This document shows positions 24,845 through 33,527 of a stretch of DNA of 64,000 bases, piece after piece. The position numbers and the translations under genes are program-made. Positions within the stretch are counted from its first letter, which is position 1, and every line of letters begins with the position of its first letter. The stretch is from Christensenellaceae bacterium Phil7. Its GTDB lineage: Bacteria > Bacillota > Clostridia > Christensenellales > CAG-138. The notes under the pieces are model-generated. The model saw only the letters and a list, made by a program, of their open reading frames with translations. It did not search any database and had not been told where the DNA came from. The DNA lies in the NCBI GenBank assembly GCA_001940845.1, contig MSGV01000043.1, positions 1 to 64,000 on the forward strand, in the 5' to 3' direction.

Positions 24845-24880
24845 AGCACATAACATAAGCTCTGTTATGTGCTCTTTTCT
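24845..24880 (+). terminator. Terminator after the small protein gene
   Basis: A perfect 11-bp stem AGCACATAACA/TGTTATGTGCT with a 7-base loop, followed by CTTTTCTTC. Confidence 0.9.
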
Positions 24881-24906
24881 TCAATTTCAAATTGCTTTTT
24901 ACCGAA

Positions 24907-25983
24907 TCACAGCTGTTCATCCATCGTGATTATCTCCACGCCGGTATAATAATGCTCTAAAATAGCTCGATAATCAACTCCGCGCTTAGCCATTGCATTT
25001 GCTCCGCATTGGCTCATACCGACTCCATGACCGAACCCGATACACGTTATCCTTACAGAATCGCCTTCAAATTCAAAAGAAAAATTTGTGCTATGCAGGT
25101 TCAGAAGATTTCTGAGCTGCTGACCGTTTATAACGATTTCGCCAAGCTGCACCAGCTTCACTCTGCCGCTGTCGGTTCGCCCCCAGACGTCAATTTGCTC
25201 TGCCGGAGCTTTAAGATGTGCCTGTGGAAATTCAGCATTCACAATCGAGCATAGATCCTGAACTGAAAACACCTTTTCATCGCTATATTCGGGCGAATCT
25301 TCCTCGCCATCACTTTCAACCGAGACCAGATACGGCAATGCTACAGCAAACACGGCCTCGCTATCCTCTGTCCGACCTCCTGATGAAGAATGGTAGAGTG
25401 CGGATATGAGCTTTCCATCGCTAGTCAGCACCTCCCCTTCTGTAGCTTTTACAGCATCATCAATTTTTTTATAATATTCATCATACCTATCGCCCCAGCA
25501 GCTTTTCATTTCTTCCGTTTGAAGACAAGCCTGGCAGCAATATGGATCAGTACATATAGTGTACCCACTTTTACACCGGTCCTCACCGCGCAAGTGCTTG
25601 AGGGCATAGGTTCTCGCTGCAATTGCCTGAGCCTTAAGTGCTTCCGTCTCATAGCCCGCAGGCATCTCTCCCGCAACGACATGCACTATGTATTCCTCAA
25701 AATTCATCTCCATCATTCCCTTCTGCTCGTCCCAAACTTGAATTCGGAGCCCCTCCTCATCAGCTTGCTCCTTTGAACTTTGCACATAAAATCCTAATAA
25801 TCCAAATAGATTATCCGATGATTGCGGGTTAAGATTCAGCCCAAAGCGAATATTTGGCAGCAGATCCATTTGTGAATGGCTCAAATTCACTCTTGGTGAA
25901 AGCCCCGGCCTCAACCGAAGCAGCAGCAAAAGATCGAATACGAGCAGCAGCACTATTAATTTTCTCCAGCCTCCCTTTTTCAT
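24907..25983 (-). CDS. spoIID: SpoIID/LytB-type lytic transglycosylase
   Basis: SpoIID degrades peptidoglycan at the septum during forespore engulfment. A single N-terminal membrane helix (about 9-21) is followed by the SpoIID domain: EEYIVHVVAGEMPAGYETEALKAQAIAARTYAL, where the Glu of GEMP is the catalytic residue, CTDPYCCQAC matching the Zn-binding cysteine region of true SpoIID proteins, YHSSSGGRTEDSE and GFGHGVGMSQCGANAMA. The size of about 358 residues fits SpoIID rather than larger LytB or surface versions. The ATG at 25983 is preferred over a TTG six codons upstream; neither has a strong ribosome binding site. SpoIIIAA or SpoIIQ partners are not in the window. Confidence 0.92.
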   Translation of the reverse strand: MKKGGWRKLIVLLLVFDLLLLLRLRPGLSPRVNLSHSQMDLLPNIRFGLNLNPQSSDNLFGLLGFYVQSSKEQADEEGLRIQVWDEQKGMMEMNFEEYIVHVVAGEMPAGYETEALKAQAIAARTYALKHLRGEDRCKSGYTICTDPYCCQACLQTEEMKSCWGDRYDEYYKKIDDAVKATEGEVLTSDGKLISALYHSSSGGRTEDSEAVFAVALPYLVSVESDGEEDSPEYSDEKVFSVQDLCSIVNAEFPQAHLKAPAEQIDVWGRTDSGRVKLVQLGEIVINGQQLRNLLNLHSTNFSFEFEGDSVRITCIGFGHGVGMSQCGANAMAKRGVDYRAILEHYYTGVEIITMDEQL

Positions 25984-26019
25984 GCTAGATGTTATGCGCA
26001 ATATATTGCTGTTATTCTA

Positions 26020-26049
26020 TTGACAAAGCGAATTCACCCATCATATAAT
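26020..26049 (+). promoter_or_regulatory. Promoter of the nfeD-floA operon
   Basis: TTGACA, 18 bp, TATAAT, about 118 bases before the NfeD start. Confidence 0.7.
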
Positions 26050-26167
26050 ATCCTAAAGCCGGGATGATGTACGAATATTTCCCGGGAAATAAATGTGATT
26101 TTCGCTTTGGGGCAGTCGGAGGATCGCATTTCTATCAGTCGGCGGCCCCGGAATGGAGGTTATAATA

Positions 26168-26713
26168 ATGCTGGAAAGATTTGCAGCAATCGGTGGGATG
26201 CTTTTGAGTGAAGGCTCCTTTTTCACCGGTTGGGCGAATGCGCTCAATATTGGCGCAATCGTGCTGCTCATCGTCGGTGTCGTTCTGCTCATATGTGAGA
26301 TGCTGATCCCCGGAATTGGTATTGCAGGGGTCTGCGGAGTCATTGCCTGCGCTGCCGGCATAATAGTCGGCTCTGACAGCGTTTCACATGCGGCATTTAC
26401 GCTTGCGATACTGCTGGTAATACTGCTTATCGCTGCCGTCATCATATTCAAGTTCATATTTGGAAAGAATAAAAGGCATTCCAAGCTGATTCTTGAAGAG
26501 GATATTTCGCGCGGAAACACTGATGAAATCACAACAGAAGCTTCTCTTCTCGGCAAAGAAGGAATTGCATTAACCATGCTGCGACCATCCGGTACCGCTG
26601 AAATCGAAGGAAAACGCCTGAATGTCGTTACCGATGGAGAATTTATTGCCAAGGGAGAGCACATTATAGTTACAAATGCGGAAGGCTTCCGCATTGAAGT
26701 AGCTAAGAAGTAA
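26168..26713 (+). CDS. NfeD-like membrane protein
   Basis: A 181-residue membrane protein that works with flotillins in membrane microdomains. Several hydrophobic segments lie between residues 20 and 105 (IVLLIVGVVLLICEMLIPGIGIAGVCGVIACAAGIIVG, then AILLVILLIAAVIIFKF). A soluble C-terminal OB-fold domain of about 60 residues follows, carrying LLGKEGIALTMLRPSGTAEIEGKRL, the NfeD hallmark. It lacks the N-terminal ClpP-like protease domain of long NfeD proteins. The start is the ATG with GGAGG eight bases upstream. It overlaps the next gene (TAATG). Confidence 0.93.
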   Translation: MLERFAAIGGMLLSEGSFFTGWANALNIGAIVLLIVGVVLLICEMLIPGIGIAGVCGVIACAAGIIVGSDSVSHAAFTLAILLVILLIAAVIIFKFIFGKNKRHSKLILEEDISRGNTDEITTEASLLGKEGIALTMLRPSGTAEIEGKRLNVVTDGEFIAKGEHIIVTNAEGFRIEVAKK

Positions 26714-26949
26714 TGCGTAAGCAGAAGAATTCCTTCCCTGCCAATGAAAGCCGCACTTGTTTCGGCAAAATAAGCTTCTATGATACTTCAGATATCGATG
26801 CACAGGCTGAAAAGGCATACAATAGCAGCATATCGGAAGAAGAGCTTAAACGCAAACGCGGACAGGACTGGTTATGGATACTCATATGCATCCCTCTGCT
26901 CATCGGCACCATCTATCTCATTGCACTGCTAACGAAAGCAGGCAAATAA
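26713..26949 (+). CDS. Small single-pass membrane protein of the FloA operon
   Basis: A 78-residue protein I do not recognise. A polar N-terminal half with many charged residues (ISEEELKRKRGQDW) leads into one hydrophobic helix (LWILICIPLLIGTIYLIALL) and a three-residue basic tail. The orientation is likely N-in. The start codon overlaps the NfeD stop by one base, so the two are translated together. Its place between nfeD and floA suggests an accessory part of the microdomain system, by context only. Confidence 0.75.
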   Translation: MRKQKNSFPANESRTCFGKISFYDTSDIDAQAEKAYNSSISEEELKRKRGQDWLWILICIPLLIGTIYLIALLTKAGK

Positions 26950-27027
26950 CCCTAATAAGCATGGGAGAAATACTTGCCTTTTATTCAATCATGCCCAAAG
27001 CAGCTAATAATTTTGGAGGAAAAAATA

Positions 27028-28062
27028 ATGCTGGTAAACCTTATCAACAATAATGCCCTGCTCATGAACTACAGCAATAGCGATCTTTCCGTTGGCGGAC
27101 TGGTCGGGATCATCATCGGTGTGGTCGTGCTCCTGATATTCTTCTTCTCCTTTGTTCCAATCGGGCTTGCTATCTCTGCGGGCGCATCCGGCGTACATAT
27201 AAAGCTCTCACAGCTTGTCGGTATGCGCATACGCAAAGTCAATCCCCATCGGATTGTTGAGCCGCTCATCAAGGCAACCAAGGCTGGTCTCAAGCTTAAC
27301 CTTGATAAGATGGAGGCGCATTATCTGGCCGGCGGTAATGTTGACCGCGTTGTCAACGCTCTAATCGCCTCCCAAGGTGCGGGGATAGATCTCGACTTTG
27401 AAAAAGCATGCCTTATCGATCTTGCTGGCCGTGATGTGCTGACGGCCGTTCAGATGAGCGTAAGCCCCAAGGTCATTGAGACGCCCGTCATTGCAGCTAT
27501 AGCAAAGGATGGCATTGAGCTCAGAGCCAAAGCCAAAGTCACCGTACGTGTCAATATAGACCGTCTGGTCGGCGGTGCAGGCGAGGAAACCATTATCGCT
27601 CGAGTTGGCGAGGGTATCGTCACCACCATAGGTTCCTCCCAGAGCCACAAAGATGTGCTTGAGAACCCTGATTCCATTTCCCAAACCGTGCTTGGCAAAG
27701 GTCTTGATAGCGGTACGGCCTTTGAAATCCTCTCAATCGATATTGCAGATGTTGACGTAGGTGTAAACGTCGGTGCAAAGCTCCAGATTGACCAGGCTGA
27801 AGCCGACAAGCGTATTGCTCAGGCAAAAGCAGAGGAGCGTCGTGCAATGGCTGTTGCCCAGGAGCAGGAGAATAAGGCAGAAGTTCAAGGTATGCGTGCG
27901 CGCGTTATTGAGGCAGAAGCTGAAGTTCCCCGCGCAATGGCAGAAGCATTCAAGAACGGAAATCTTGGCGTTATGGATTATTATCGCATGAAGAATCTCA
28001 TGGCAGATACCGATATGAGGGAGTCCATTGGCAAAACTACTGCTGCGGAGGAAGAAGCATAA
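27028..28062 (+). CDS. floA: Flotillin-like protein FloA
   Basis: A lipid-raft scaffold of 344 residues. An N-terminal hydrophobic hairpin region ([20 protein letters not shown]) is followed by the SPFH domain and a long charged coiled-coil region of the EA-repeat type ([35 protein letters not shown]). Blocks such as [25 protein letters not shown] and [40 protein letters not shown] are characteristic of the FloA (YqfA/UPF0365) family. The start is the ATG with GGAGGA just before it, 18 codons inside the track ORF. Confidence 0.96.
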   Translation: MLVNLINNNALLMNYSNSDLSVGGLVGIIIGVVVLLIFFFSFVPIGLAISAGASGVHIKLSQLVGMRIRKVNPHRIVEPLIKATKAGLKLNLDKMEAHYLAGGNVDRVVNALIASQGAGIDLDFEKACLIDLAGRDVLTAVQMSVSPKVIETPVIAAIAKDGIELRAKAKVTVRVNIDRLVGGAGEETIIARVGEGIVTTIGSSQSHKDVLENPDSISQTVLGKGLDSGTAFEILSIDIADVDVGVNVGAKLQIDQAEADKRIAQAKAEERRAMAVAQEQENKAEVQGMRARVIEAEAEVPRAMAEAFKNGNLGVMDYYRMKNLMADTDMRESIGKTTAAEEEA

Positions 28063-28148
28063 AGCGAACACCTCTGGCGATACGGCGGAGCTCTGAATGG
28101 CTCTGGGCTCCGCTTACCACTAAAATAATTTAAGCGGGTGGTGATTAT

Positions 28149-28895
28149 TTGTTCTTAATTGTTTTCATTTTTCTGGTCGGCCTTATAATTATCAACATTA
28201 TACTTAAGGCGATCGCACCAAATACGCAGAATCATTTTTCCGATAGGGACAATGATCTGATGAATTCCCTGAGAACTGCAAGCGCGGAGCAATACGAGCA
28301 GGAACGCAGGGGTGAAGAATTTATACAGCGTCAAACCGAACTGCAATCCCCCACATTGAGGAAAGCGCCTTCGCTTGAGCGGCAATCCATGACTTCTACA
28401 TTGAACGAGCTTGCACAGCAACGTGGATCGAATGGGAATGCACAAACGAATAAGCCTAGATATACCATACAAAACTCAATTGGGAGCCAAAGCGCGGCAT
28501 CTCAGACCTCAAAGCCCCGATTTGATCACTATGATATGGCACCTGATGAAAAGCCTCGCATAGCACATTCATCGGATGATTGCACGGGCGGCAGTATACA
28601 TGATGGCTATCACGAGGGAACAGCACGCAATACGATGCAGGCAAGCCAGCGTGAGGGAGTTTCAGGCAAACAGGGACGTTCTATGTCCAAAAGTGCAGCT
28701 TCTGCGCAAACCCAAGGCGTTCCAATGCCTGGTGAAAACCATAGTGTGCGTTATCAGCCTGAAGCTACCATCAAAACTCAGCCGTCATCCACTGGTGCTG
28801 ACAAGCTCGTTGCATTCATCGGTAAAAAGCCATCCATAGTCCAGGGCGTTATATGGGGAGAGATCCTTGGAAAGCCCAAAGGAGAGCAGACGTAA
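28149..28895 (+). CDS. Membrane-anchored low-complexity protein after floA
   Basis: A 248-residue protein I do not recognise. An N-terminal hydrophobic helix (FLIVFIFLVGLIIINIILKAI) is followed by a long polar region rich in Q, S, R and P with no clear domain until about residue 220. The last 30 residues (KLVAFIGKKPSIVQGVIWGEILGKPKGEQ) look more ordered and may be a short functional motif. The TTG start fits a GGGTGGTG ribosome binding site eight bases upstream. It follows floA by 86 bases and is probably co-transcribed. Function unknown. Confidence 0.75.
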   Translation: MFLIVFIFLVGLIIINIILKAIAPNTQNHFSDRDNDLMNSLRTASAEQYEQERRGEEFIQRQTELQSPTLRKAPSLERQSMTSTLNELAQQRGSNGNAQTNKPRYTIQNSIGSQSAASQTSKPRFDHYDMAPDEKPRIAHSSDDCTGGSIHDGYHEGTARNTMQASQREGVSGKQGRSMSKSAASAQTQGVPMPGENHSVRYQPEATIKTQPSSTGADKLVAFIGKKPSIVQGVIWGEILGKPKGEQT

Positions 28896-29132
28896 AGCTT
28901 CGCTTTTCTGTTTATTGCGGAATATAAAGCTTTGAAGCTGATCTCTTTTTAAACAAAATCTATTTCAAATATGCTCCCCCTATGAGAGGCAATAAAGCAA
29001 AGCACTGCCGAACATAGAGGGGGCATATCATTTAGTTTTCCGCTTCCATCAGCCTTCCTTTCTTTGTCGACACGATGGTAAAAATAAGGACTGGGTTTTA
29101 AAAAAGCTCCCAGTCCCTACGATAAATTCAAC
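28896..29132. other. Convergent intergenic region
   Basis: Besides the ctpA terminator, ATGCTCCCCCTATG and CATAGAGGGGGCAT, about 30 bases apart near 28973-29030, can form an imperfect stem-loop. It may be the end of the floA operon. No gene was found. Confidence 0.45.
29088..29116 (-). terminator. Terminator after the S41 protease gene
   Basis: On the minus strand GGACTGGG pairs with CCCAGTCC around 13 bases, followed by TTATTTTTACC. Confidence 0.88.
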
Positions 29133-30431
29133 TTATTTGCCTTGCATCAGATACTCGATGGCTGCAGTCAACTGTACATCTTGCTCGCGATACTCATTCA
29201 GCAGCACATATGGAGAAACGCCTTGCAGCTCAACAGGCTGCTCTACTACAATATCCGGAGTCAACCCTATCTCATGAATATGCCTCCCATTAGGGGTGAT
29301 ATAGGCATCCGTCGTGAGCTTTATAGTACCCATGCCTTCACCAAGCGACCATGAGGTCTGTACAATACCCTTCCCGAAGGTTTTCGTGCCAACAAGCTTT
29401 GCGGCCTGATTATCTTGAACCGCAGAAGAGAAAACCTCGCTTGCGGAAGCAGAGTTCTCATTTACGAGCACCACATATGGAATCTCCAGCTTTTCTTTAT
29501 CATCGGAACGATATTCTCTCGGCGGATCAACAAGCTTTCCCTCTAAAGTCGTTATATTGCAATCGGGCAGTACCCTATCTGCGATCTCAACAACAATATC
29601 AAGCGAACCTCCCGGATTATTACGGAGATCGATTATTAACGAATCTATACCCTTGGCCAGCAGCTGCTCTAGCTGCGCATTGAATGCCCCCGCTGCATCG
29701 CCCGTAAATTCTTCAATACAAATATAACCAATATTGTTCTCAAGCATCTCTGAAAATACCCTGGTAACCACTACATCGCCACGTTTAACCTCTATCTCCA
29801 ATGCCTCCGGCTCACCATCACGCAAAACGGTCAGCTTTGCTATCGAGCCATCTTCCCCGACGAGCAGCTCGCTTGCAGTATTCAAATCCACTCCTGCAAG
29901 CTCCTCCCCATTGACCGCCGTGATGATATCCATATCGCGCACGCCGGCAACATAGGCAGGATTATTCACATATGCACGCTCCACACGCAATCCTCTGCCA
30001 TCCGGATCAATACCAACGAGCACGCCGATACCTTTATAGTTTCCGTTCAGATTATCACGATAGGAATTATACTCCTCATCCGAGAAGTACTCTGCATACG
30101 GATCACCAACTGCCGCAATAAGGGCTTTAGCCGCAGCATTCAAAAGTTCGGAAGTTTCCGGCTTTTTATCTTGAAAATAATAGTATTCATCGATACTTCT
30201 TAACAGTTCCGAAATAATAGAAGCATCATACCTGCTCATTTGTTTAGCCCCAATACCCAAAATCAGAGCAAAGACAAGAATAACCGAGACAACTCCACTG
30301 AGAATCATAAGCAAGGCGACGTGATATCCCTTTATCCCTCTTTTCTCGCCTCGATAGTTTTTATTCATAGTGTACTTCTGGGGCTTTGAACTGCCCGATT
30401 TCGGAGCATTGTTGACTTGATAATATTCCAT
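29133..30431 (-). CDS. S41-family C-terminal processing protease (CtpA/CtpB type)
   Basis: A membrane-anchored periplasm-facing serine protease of 432 residues. A helix near residues 40-60 anchors it. The tail-specific protease N-domain and a PDZ domain (GIGVLVGIDPDGRGLRVERAYVNNPAYVAGV, about 130-215) precede the S41 core, with IDLRNNPGGSLDIVVEIAD and the catalytic pair Ser in NENSASASEVF and Lys in TKTFGKGIVQ. CtpB in Bacillus cleaves SpoIVFA to activate sigma-K, so a sporulation role is possible, but cell-wall or stress roles are equally common. The ATG at 30431 follows AGAAAGGAAA at correct spacing. It lies 31 bases after the TtcA-like gene. Confidence 0.94.
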   Translation of the reverse strand: MEYYQVNNAPKSGSSKPQKYTMNKNYRGEKRGIKGYHVALLMILSGVVSVILVFALILGIGAKQMSRYDASIISELLRSIDEYYYFQDKKPETSELLNAAAKALIAAVGDPYAEYFSDEEYNSYRDNLNGNYKGIGVLVGIDPDGRGLRVERAYVNNPAYVAGVRDMDIITAVNGEELAGVDLNTASELLVGEDGSIAKLTVLRDGEPEALEIEVKRGDVVVTRVFSEMLENNIGYICIEEFTGDAAGAFNAQLEQLLAKGIDSLIIDLRNNPGGSLDIVVEIADRVLPDCNITTLEGKLVDPPREYRSDDKEKLEIPYVVLVNENSASASEVFSSAVQDNQAAKLVGTKTFGKGIVQTSWSLGEGMGTIKLTTDAYITPNGRHIHEIGLTPDIVVEQPVELQGVSPYVLLNEYREQDVQLTAAIEYLMQGK

Positions 30432-30462
30432 AAATTTTCCTTTCTGAAAATAAAGATTAAAC

Positions 30463-31260
30463 CTAATCATCATAATCCATATTCATAAGCATAGTGGGAT
30501 CGCACTCCATGCAGCGCATACCTCCCGTCTGTCTAGGCGGCAGCTTCATTCTATCCCACATCCCATACTTATGAGTATCTACGATTGCCTTCATAAGTCT
30601 TGATTCAACATCAGGAACGATTTTCCGAAAATCCTGCAAAAGATTTTTCATATCCTCACGTTTAGTACTGCCGGCGACGGGGCAATTGGCCGGAATCACA
30701 GGCAATTCAAGTCTCCGCGATGCAGCGATCGCATCCTTTTCCGGAAAAAAAACCAATGGTCTGATGACCGTTATTCCAGTTCTGCCCAAATAGGTTATCG
30801 GTGCAAAGGTATTGAGCCTGGCCTCAAAGAAAAGGCTCAAAAGAAAAGTCTCAAGCACATCCTCGCGGTTATGCCCAAGCGCAACAATATTGCAGCCCTT
30901 GGCTAATGCTATATCATTGAGTGCTCCTCTGCGCATCTTGGCGCACATAGCGCATGGATTCTTTTCCCTGCGAATATTGAAGACCACATCACCAATATCA
31001 GTCTTCCTGACTTCAAAATCTATATCGTGGTCTCCAGCAAACGCTTTTATCCCACTGGTATCCTGCTCGACGATCCCTAAATCAAGCATGACGGCGCAAA
31101 GCTCATATTTCTTCTTCGAAAATAATTGATAGAGCTTCAGACCATACATCAAAAGCAGGCTATCCTTGCCTCCGCTCACACCCACACAGATCTTATCGCC
31201 TTCGTGTATTAGATCGTATTTTTCATCAGCCCGCCGTATGCAGCCGAGAATCTGCTTCAT
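30463..31260 (-). CDS. TtcA-like tRNA thiolation PP-loop enzyme
   Basis: A 265-residue ATP-dependent tRNA modification enzyme of the TtcA family (2-thiocytidine at position 32 in characterised members). The PP-loop motif is VGVSGGKDSLLLMYGL. A CAMCAKMRRGAL CxxC pair and a C-terminal ANCPVAG cysteine match the Fe-S ligands of this family. GHNREDVLETFLLSLFFEARLNTFAP is the conserved core. The last 15 residues carry a second Cys pair (MRCMECDP), a common C-terminal addition in Clostridia homologues. The exact substrate is not provable here. Confidence 0.92.
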   Translation of the reverse strand: MKQILGCIRRADEKYDLIHEGDKICVGVSGGKDSLLLMYGLKLYQLFSKKKYELCAVMLDLGIVEQDTSGIKAFAGDHDIDFEVRKTDIGDVVFNIRREKNPCAMCAKMRRGALNDIALAKGCNIVALGHNREDVLETFLLSLFFEARLNTFAPITYLGRTGITVIRPLVFFPEKDAIAASRRLELPVIPANCPVAGSTKREDMKNLLQDFRKIVPDVESRLMKAIVDTHKYGMWDRMKLPPRQTGGMRCMECDPTMLMNMDYDD

Positions 31261-31320
31261 TCTTTCTTCCCTCCATAGTGATCGTATTTATTATACACCA
31301 TCCAGTACGATTTGTACATA

Positions 31321-32478
31321 TCACTCGCCTTTTTGGAGCAATCTCATGATAAGCGGTCTATGCACAACCATTGCTGCTTTGGGACAAAACTCTTGGCAGC
31401 AAAAACATCGAATACATTTTTTTCTATCTATATGTGGCTTGCCCTTGACCATTTTTATAGCCTTTGCCGGACAGAGGTTCGCGCATTTCTTGCAGCCTAC
31501 ACATAAATTTTTCTTAGGCATAGGTCTATTCGCAAGGCACGCTTCAATAAACCTTTGTGCGATAAGGAAATGCGTTTCACCTAAAAATTTAACTGACTTG
31601 GGGATTGATGCTTTGAAATCATCAATTTTCAATGCCTCCACGTTACCGCATACCGCAAGCTCATGATAATTCGCAGGAATATGGCCACGATCGATGCTGG
31701 CTCGGATCGTTGGAATCTCCAATGGATCAAGTCCTATTATTTGGGCAGCAATGAGATCCGCCGCAAAGCTGCTGCGCGCTGCAATCAATACACCAATTTT
31801 TTTTGGAGTTCCGGCCGTTGGTCCATTTCCTTCCATACCGACCACTGCATCGACAATGGTAAGCACAGGCTTAAAATGCTCATTTATATCAACAAGCATA
31901 TCAGCAAAATCATTCATATTGGGATATAGGTAATGCGTTTCCGGCTTGAGCAGCCCGGGGATAACACCATAAAGATTTTTGACCGCTCCACTCATTCCTA
32001 CCATACCATGCGATTTCAGCTTGCAAAAGTCTATTATTGCATCGCAATCATCTATATAGCTCGTGTATGTGAGACTACGCATAACCTTGCCGTTTATATT
32101 TATGGTACTTACTCCGATATTCCTATTCAGTTCTGCCCCCAATTCCTCCGCAGATACCATACCCGTTGCATTATAGACATGATTTAATGCAGCTACGGTA
32201 AAAAATCCTCCCGGACTATCACCTATCACAACGGAAGCTCCGAGCCCGATTAGCCTTTTAACCAAATCGCATACAAGCGAAGGGTGTGTTGTTGCCGCTT
32301 GATCCGGCCTCATCGCAGAAACCAGATTTGCCTTAATGAGCACTCTCATCCCAGGCTTCACCCATTCAAGTCCACTTATTGCGTTAAGCGCAGCATCCAT
32401 TGCCGATGATACATTCGCCTCGCTATAATCCGCACAGGCTACGGCAGAAACAACAAAGTTATCCATAAAAAACCCCAT
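31321..32478 (-). CDS. DUF362 protein with C-terminal 2x[4Fe-4S] ferredoxin
   Basis: A 385-residue protein with a DUF362 core (about 5-300: VLIKANLVSAMRPDQAATTHPSLV, GDSPGGFFTV, DAIIDFCKLKSHGM, YGVIPGLLKPETHYLYP). It is joined to two ferredoxin-type clusters (CVGCKKCANLCP and CIRCFCCQEFCP). DUF362-ferredoxin fusions are common in anaerobes and have been proposed to carry electrons or to be involved in cofactor or lipid chemistry; no reaction is settled. Two ATG starts (32478 and 32466) are possible, and the upstream one is kept. It probably shares a transcript with the TtcA-like gene. Confidence 0.92.
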   Translation of the reverse strand: MGFFMDNFVVSAVACADYSEANVSSAMDAALNAISGLEWVKPGMRVLIKANLVSAMRPDQAATTHPSLVCDLVKRLIGLGASVVIGDSPGGFFTVAALNHVYNATGMVSAEELGAELNRNIGVSTININGKVMRSLTYTSYIDDCDAIIDFCKLKSHGMVGMSGAVKNLYGVIPGLLKPETHYLYPNMNDFADMLVDINEHFKPVLTIVDAVVGMEGNGPTAGTPKKIGVLIAARSSFAADLIAAQIIGLDPLEIPTIRASIDRGHIPANYHELAVCGNVEALKIDDFKASIPKSVKFLGETHFLIAQRFIEACLANRPMPKKNLCVGCKKCANLCPAKAIKMVKGKPHIDRKKCIRCFCCQEFCPKAAMVVHRPLIMRLLQKGE

Positions 32479-32600
32479 AATATCAATATTGTTGCGGCTA
32501 TTCTATCATTTTTTATAGAATACGTCAATGAACCCGACTTAGCTATACATACCTTCTAGTTTGTGCTATAATTCTCATATAAAAATCATTGGAGGCAATA

Positions 32601-33458
32601 ATGACTAATTTTTTCTCAGCGACCGCCGAACAATTCGGCATAGCACCCGAGACCGATGTCTTATCCATGCTCTGGACGACTCTCAGCACTTTTGCAATGA
32701 CCTCCGGGCTTAGAATAATTGCTGCGATCCTCGTTCTTATCGTTGGCTTTGCAATCGCACGCAAGCTTATGAAAGCATATGTAAGCAGTAAAGGCTTTAA
32801 CAAAATATCCAAGGATGTTCAAGGGATAATTCGTTGGATGATCAATTTCTTACTGCATCTTGCCGTCATCGTGCTGGTTATAGCTATTCTTGGAATCCCG
32901 CTCACTTCCGCAGCAACGATAATCAGTTCCTGCGCCGTCGCATTAGGGTTGGCATTGCAGGGCAGCTTATCTAACCTAGCAGGTGGACTTATGATTCTAA
33001 TCTTCAAGCCCTTCCATGTCGGCAATTATATAGAGGCTTCCGGTCAAAGTGGAACTGTTGAAACTATCGGCGTATTTTATACCACACTCCAGACCCTGGA
33101 TAATCGCCGTATAGTTATGCCAAATGCAGCACTTTCGAATACAAACGTCGTTAATTTCTCCGCATATGATACTCGGCGTGTTGATTTAACCATAGCTGCC
33201 GGCGCAGATAACGACAGCGAAGTGATTAAGGCGCTTTTGCATTCCGTTATTAGCCATGAAAAGCTTGCTCTGATGGATCCTGCACCATTTGTCCGCCTAA
33301 ATGATTGCACCGACGGTAAGCTCAATTTCACGGTTCGCGTATGGTGTAAGGCTGATGACTATTTTGATCTTTATAACGATCTTCAGGAAGATATTCGCAG
33401 TGCTTTTGTTGAGCACAATATCCTCCCGGCACTAAACACAATGAAACTTTCCAAATAA
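32601..33458 (+). CDS. MscS-type mechanosensitive channel
   Basis: A small-conductance mechanosensitive channel of 285 residues that releases solutes on osmotic downshock. The three membrane helices are at about 35-55, 80-100 and 103-125. The pore helix contains AATIISSCAVALGLALQGSLSNLAGGLMILIFKPFHVGNYIEASGQSGTVETIG, the full MscS signature, followed by the beta domain (DNRRIVMPNAALSNTNVVN) and a cytoplasmic alpha/beta domain. GGAGG is just before the ATG at 32601. It is a monocistronic gene with a terminator. Confidence 0.96.
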   Translation: MTNFFSATAEQFGIAPETDVLSMLWTTLSTFAMTSGLRIIAAILVLIVGFAIARKLMKAYVSSKGFNKISKDVQGIIRWMINFLLHLAVIVLVIAILGIPLTSAATIISSCAVALGLALQGSLSNLAGGLMILIFKPFHVGNYIEASGQSGTVETIGVFYTTLQTLDNRRIVMPNAALSNTNVVNFSAYDTRRVDLTIAAGADNDSEVIKALLHSVISHEKLALMDPAPFVRLNDCTDGKLNFTVRVWCKADDYFDLYNDLQEDIRSAFVEHNILPALNTMKLSK

Positions 33459-33471
33459 ATTTCGATTTGAA

Positions 33472-33503
33472 AATAAGAGCAGTTTAATATGGCTGCTCTT
33501 ATT
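33472..33503 (+). terminator. Bidirectional terminator after mscS
   Basis: AATAAGAGCAG pairs perfectly with CTGCTCTTATT around 10 bases. It probably serves mscS and the convergent secreted-protein gene. Confidence 0.85.
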
Positions 33504-33527
33504 CGTTATCTTGCAATTATTACTGAG

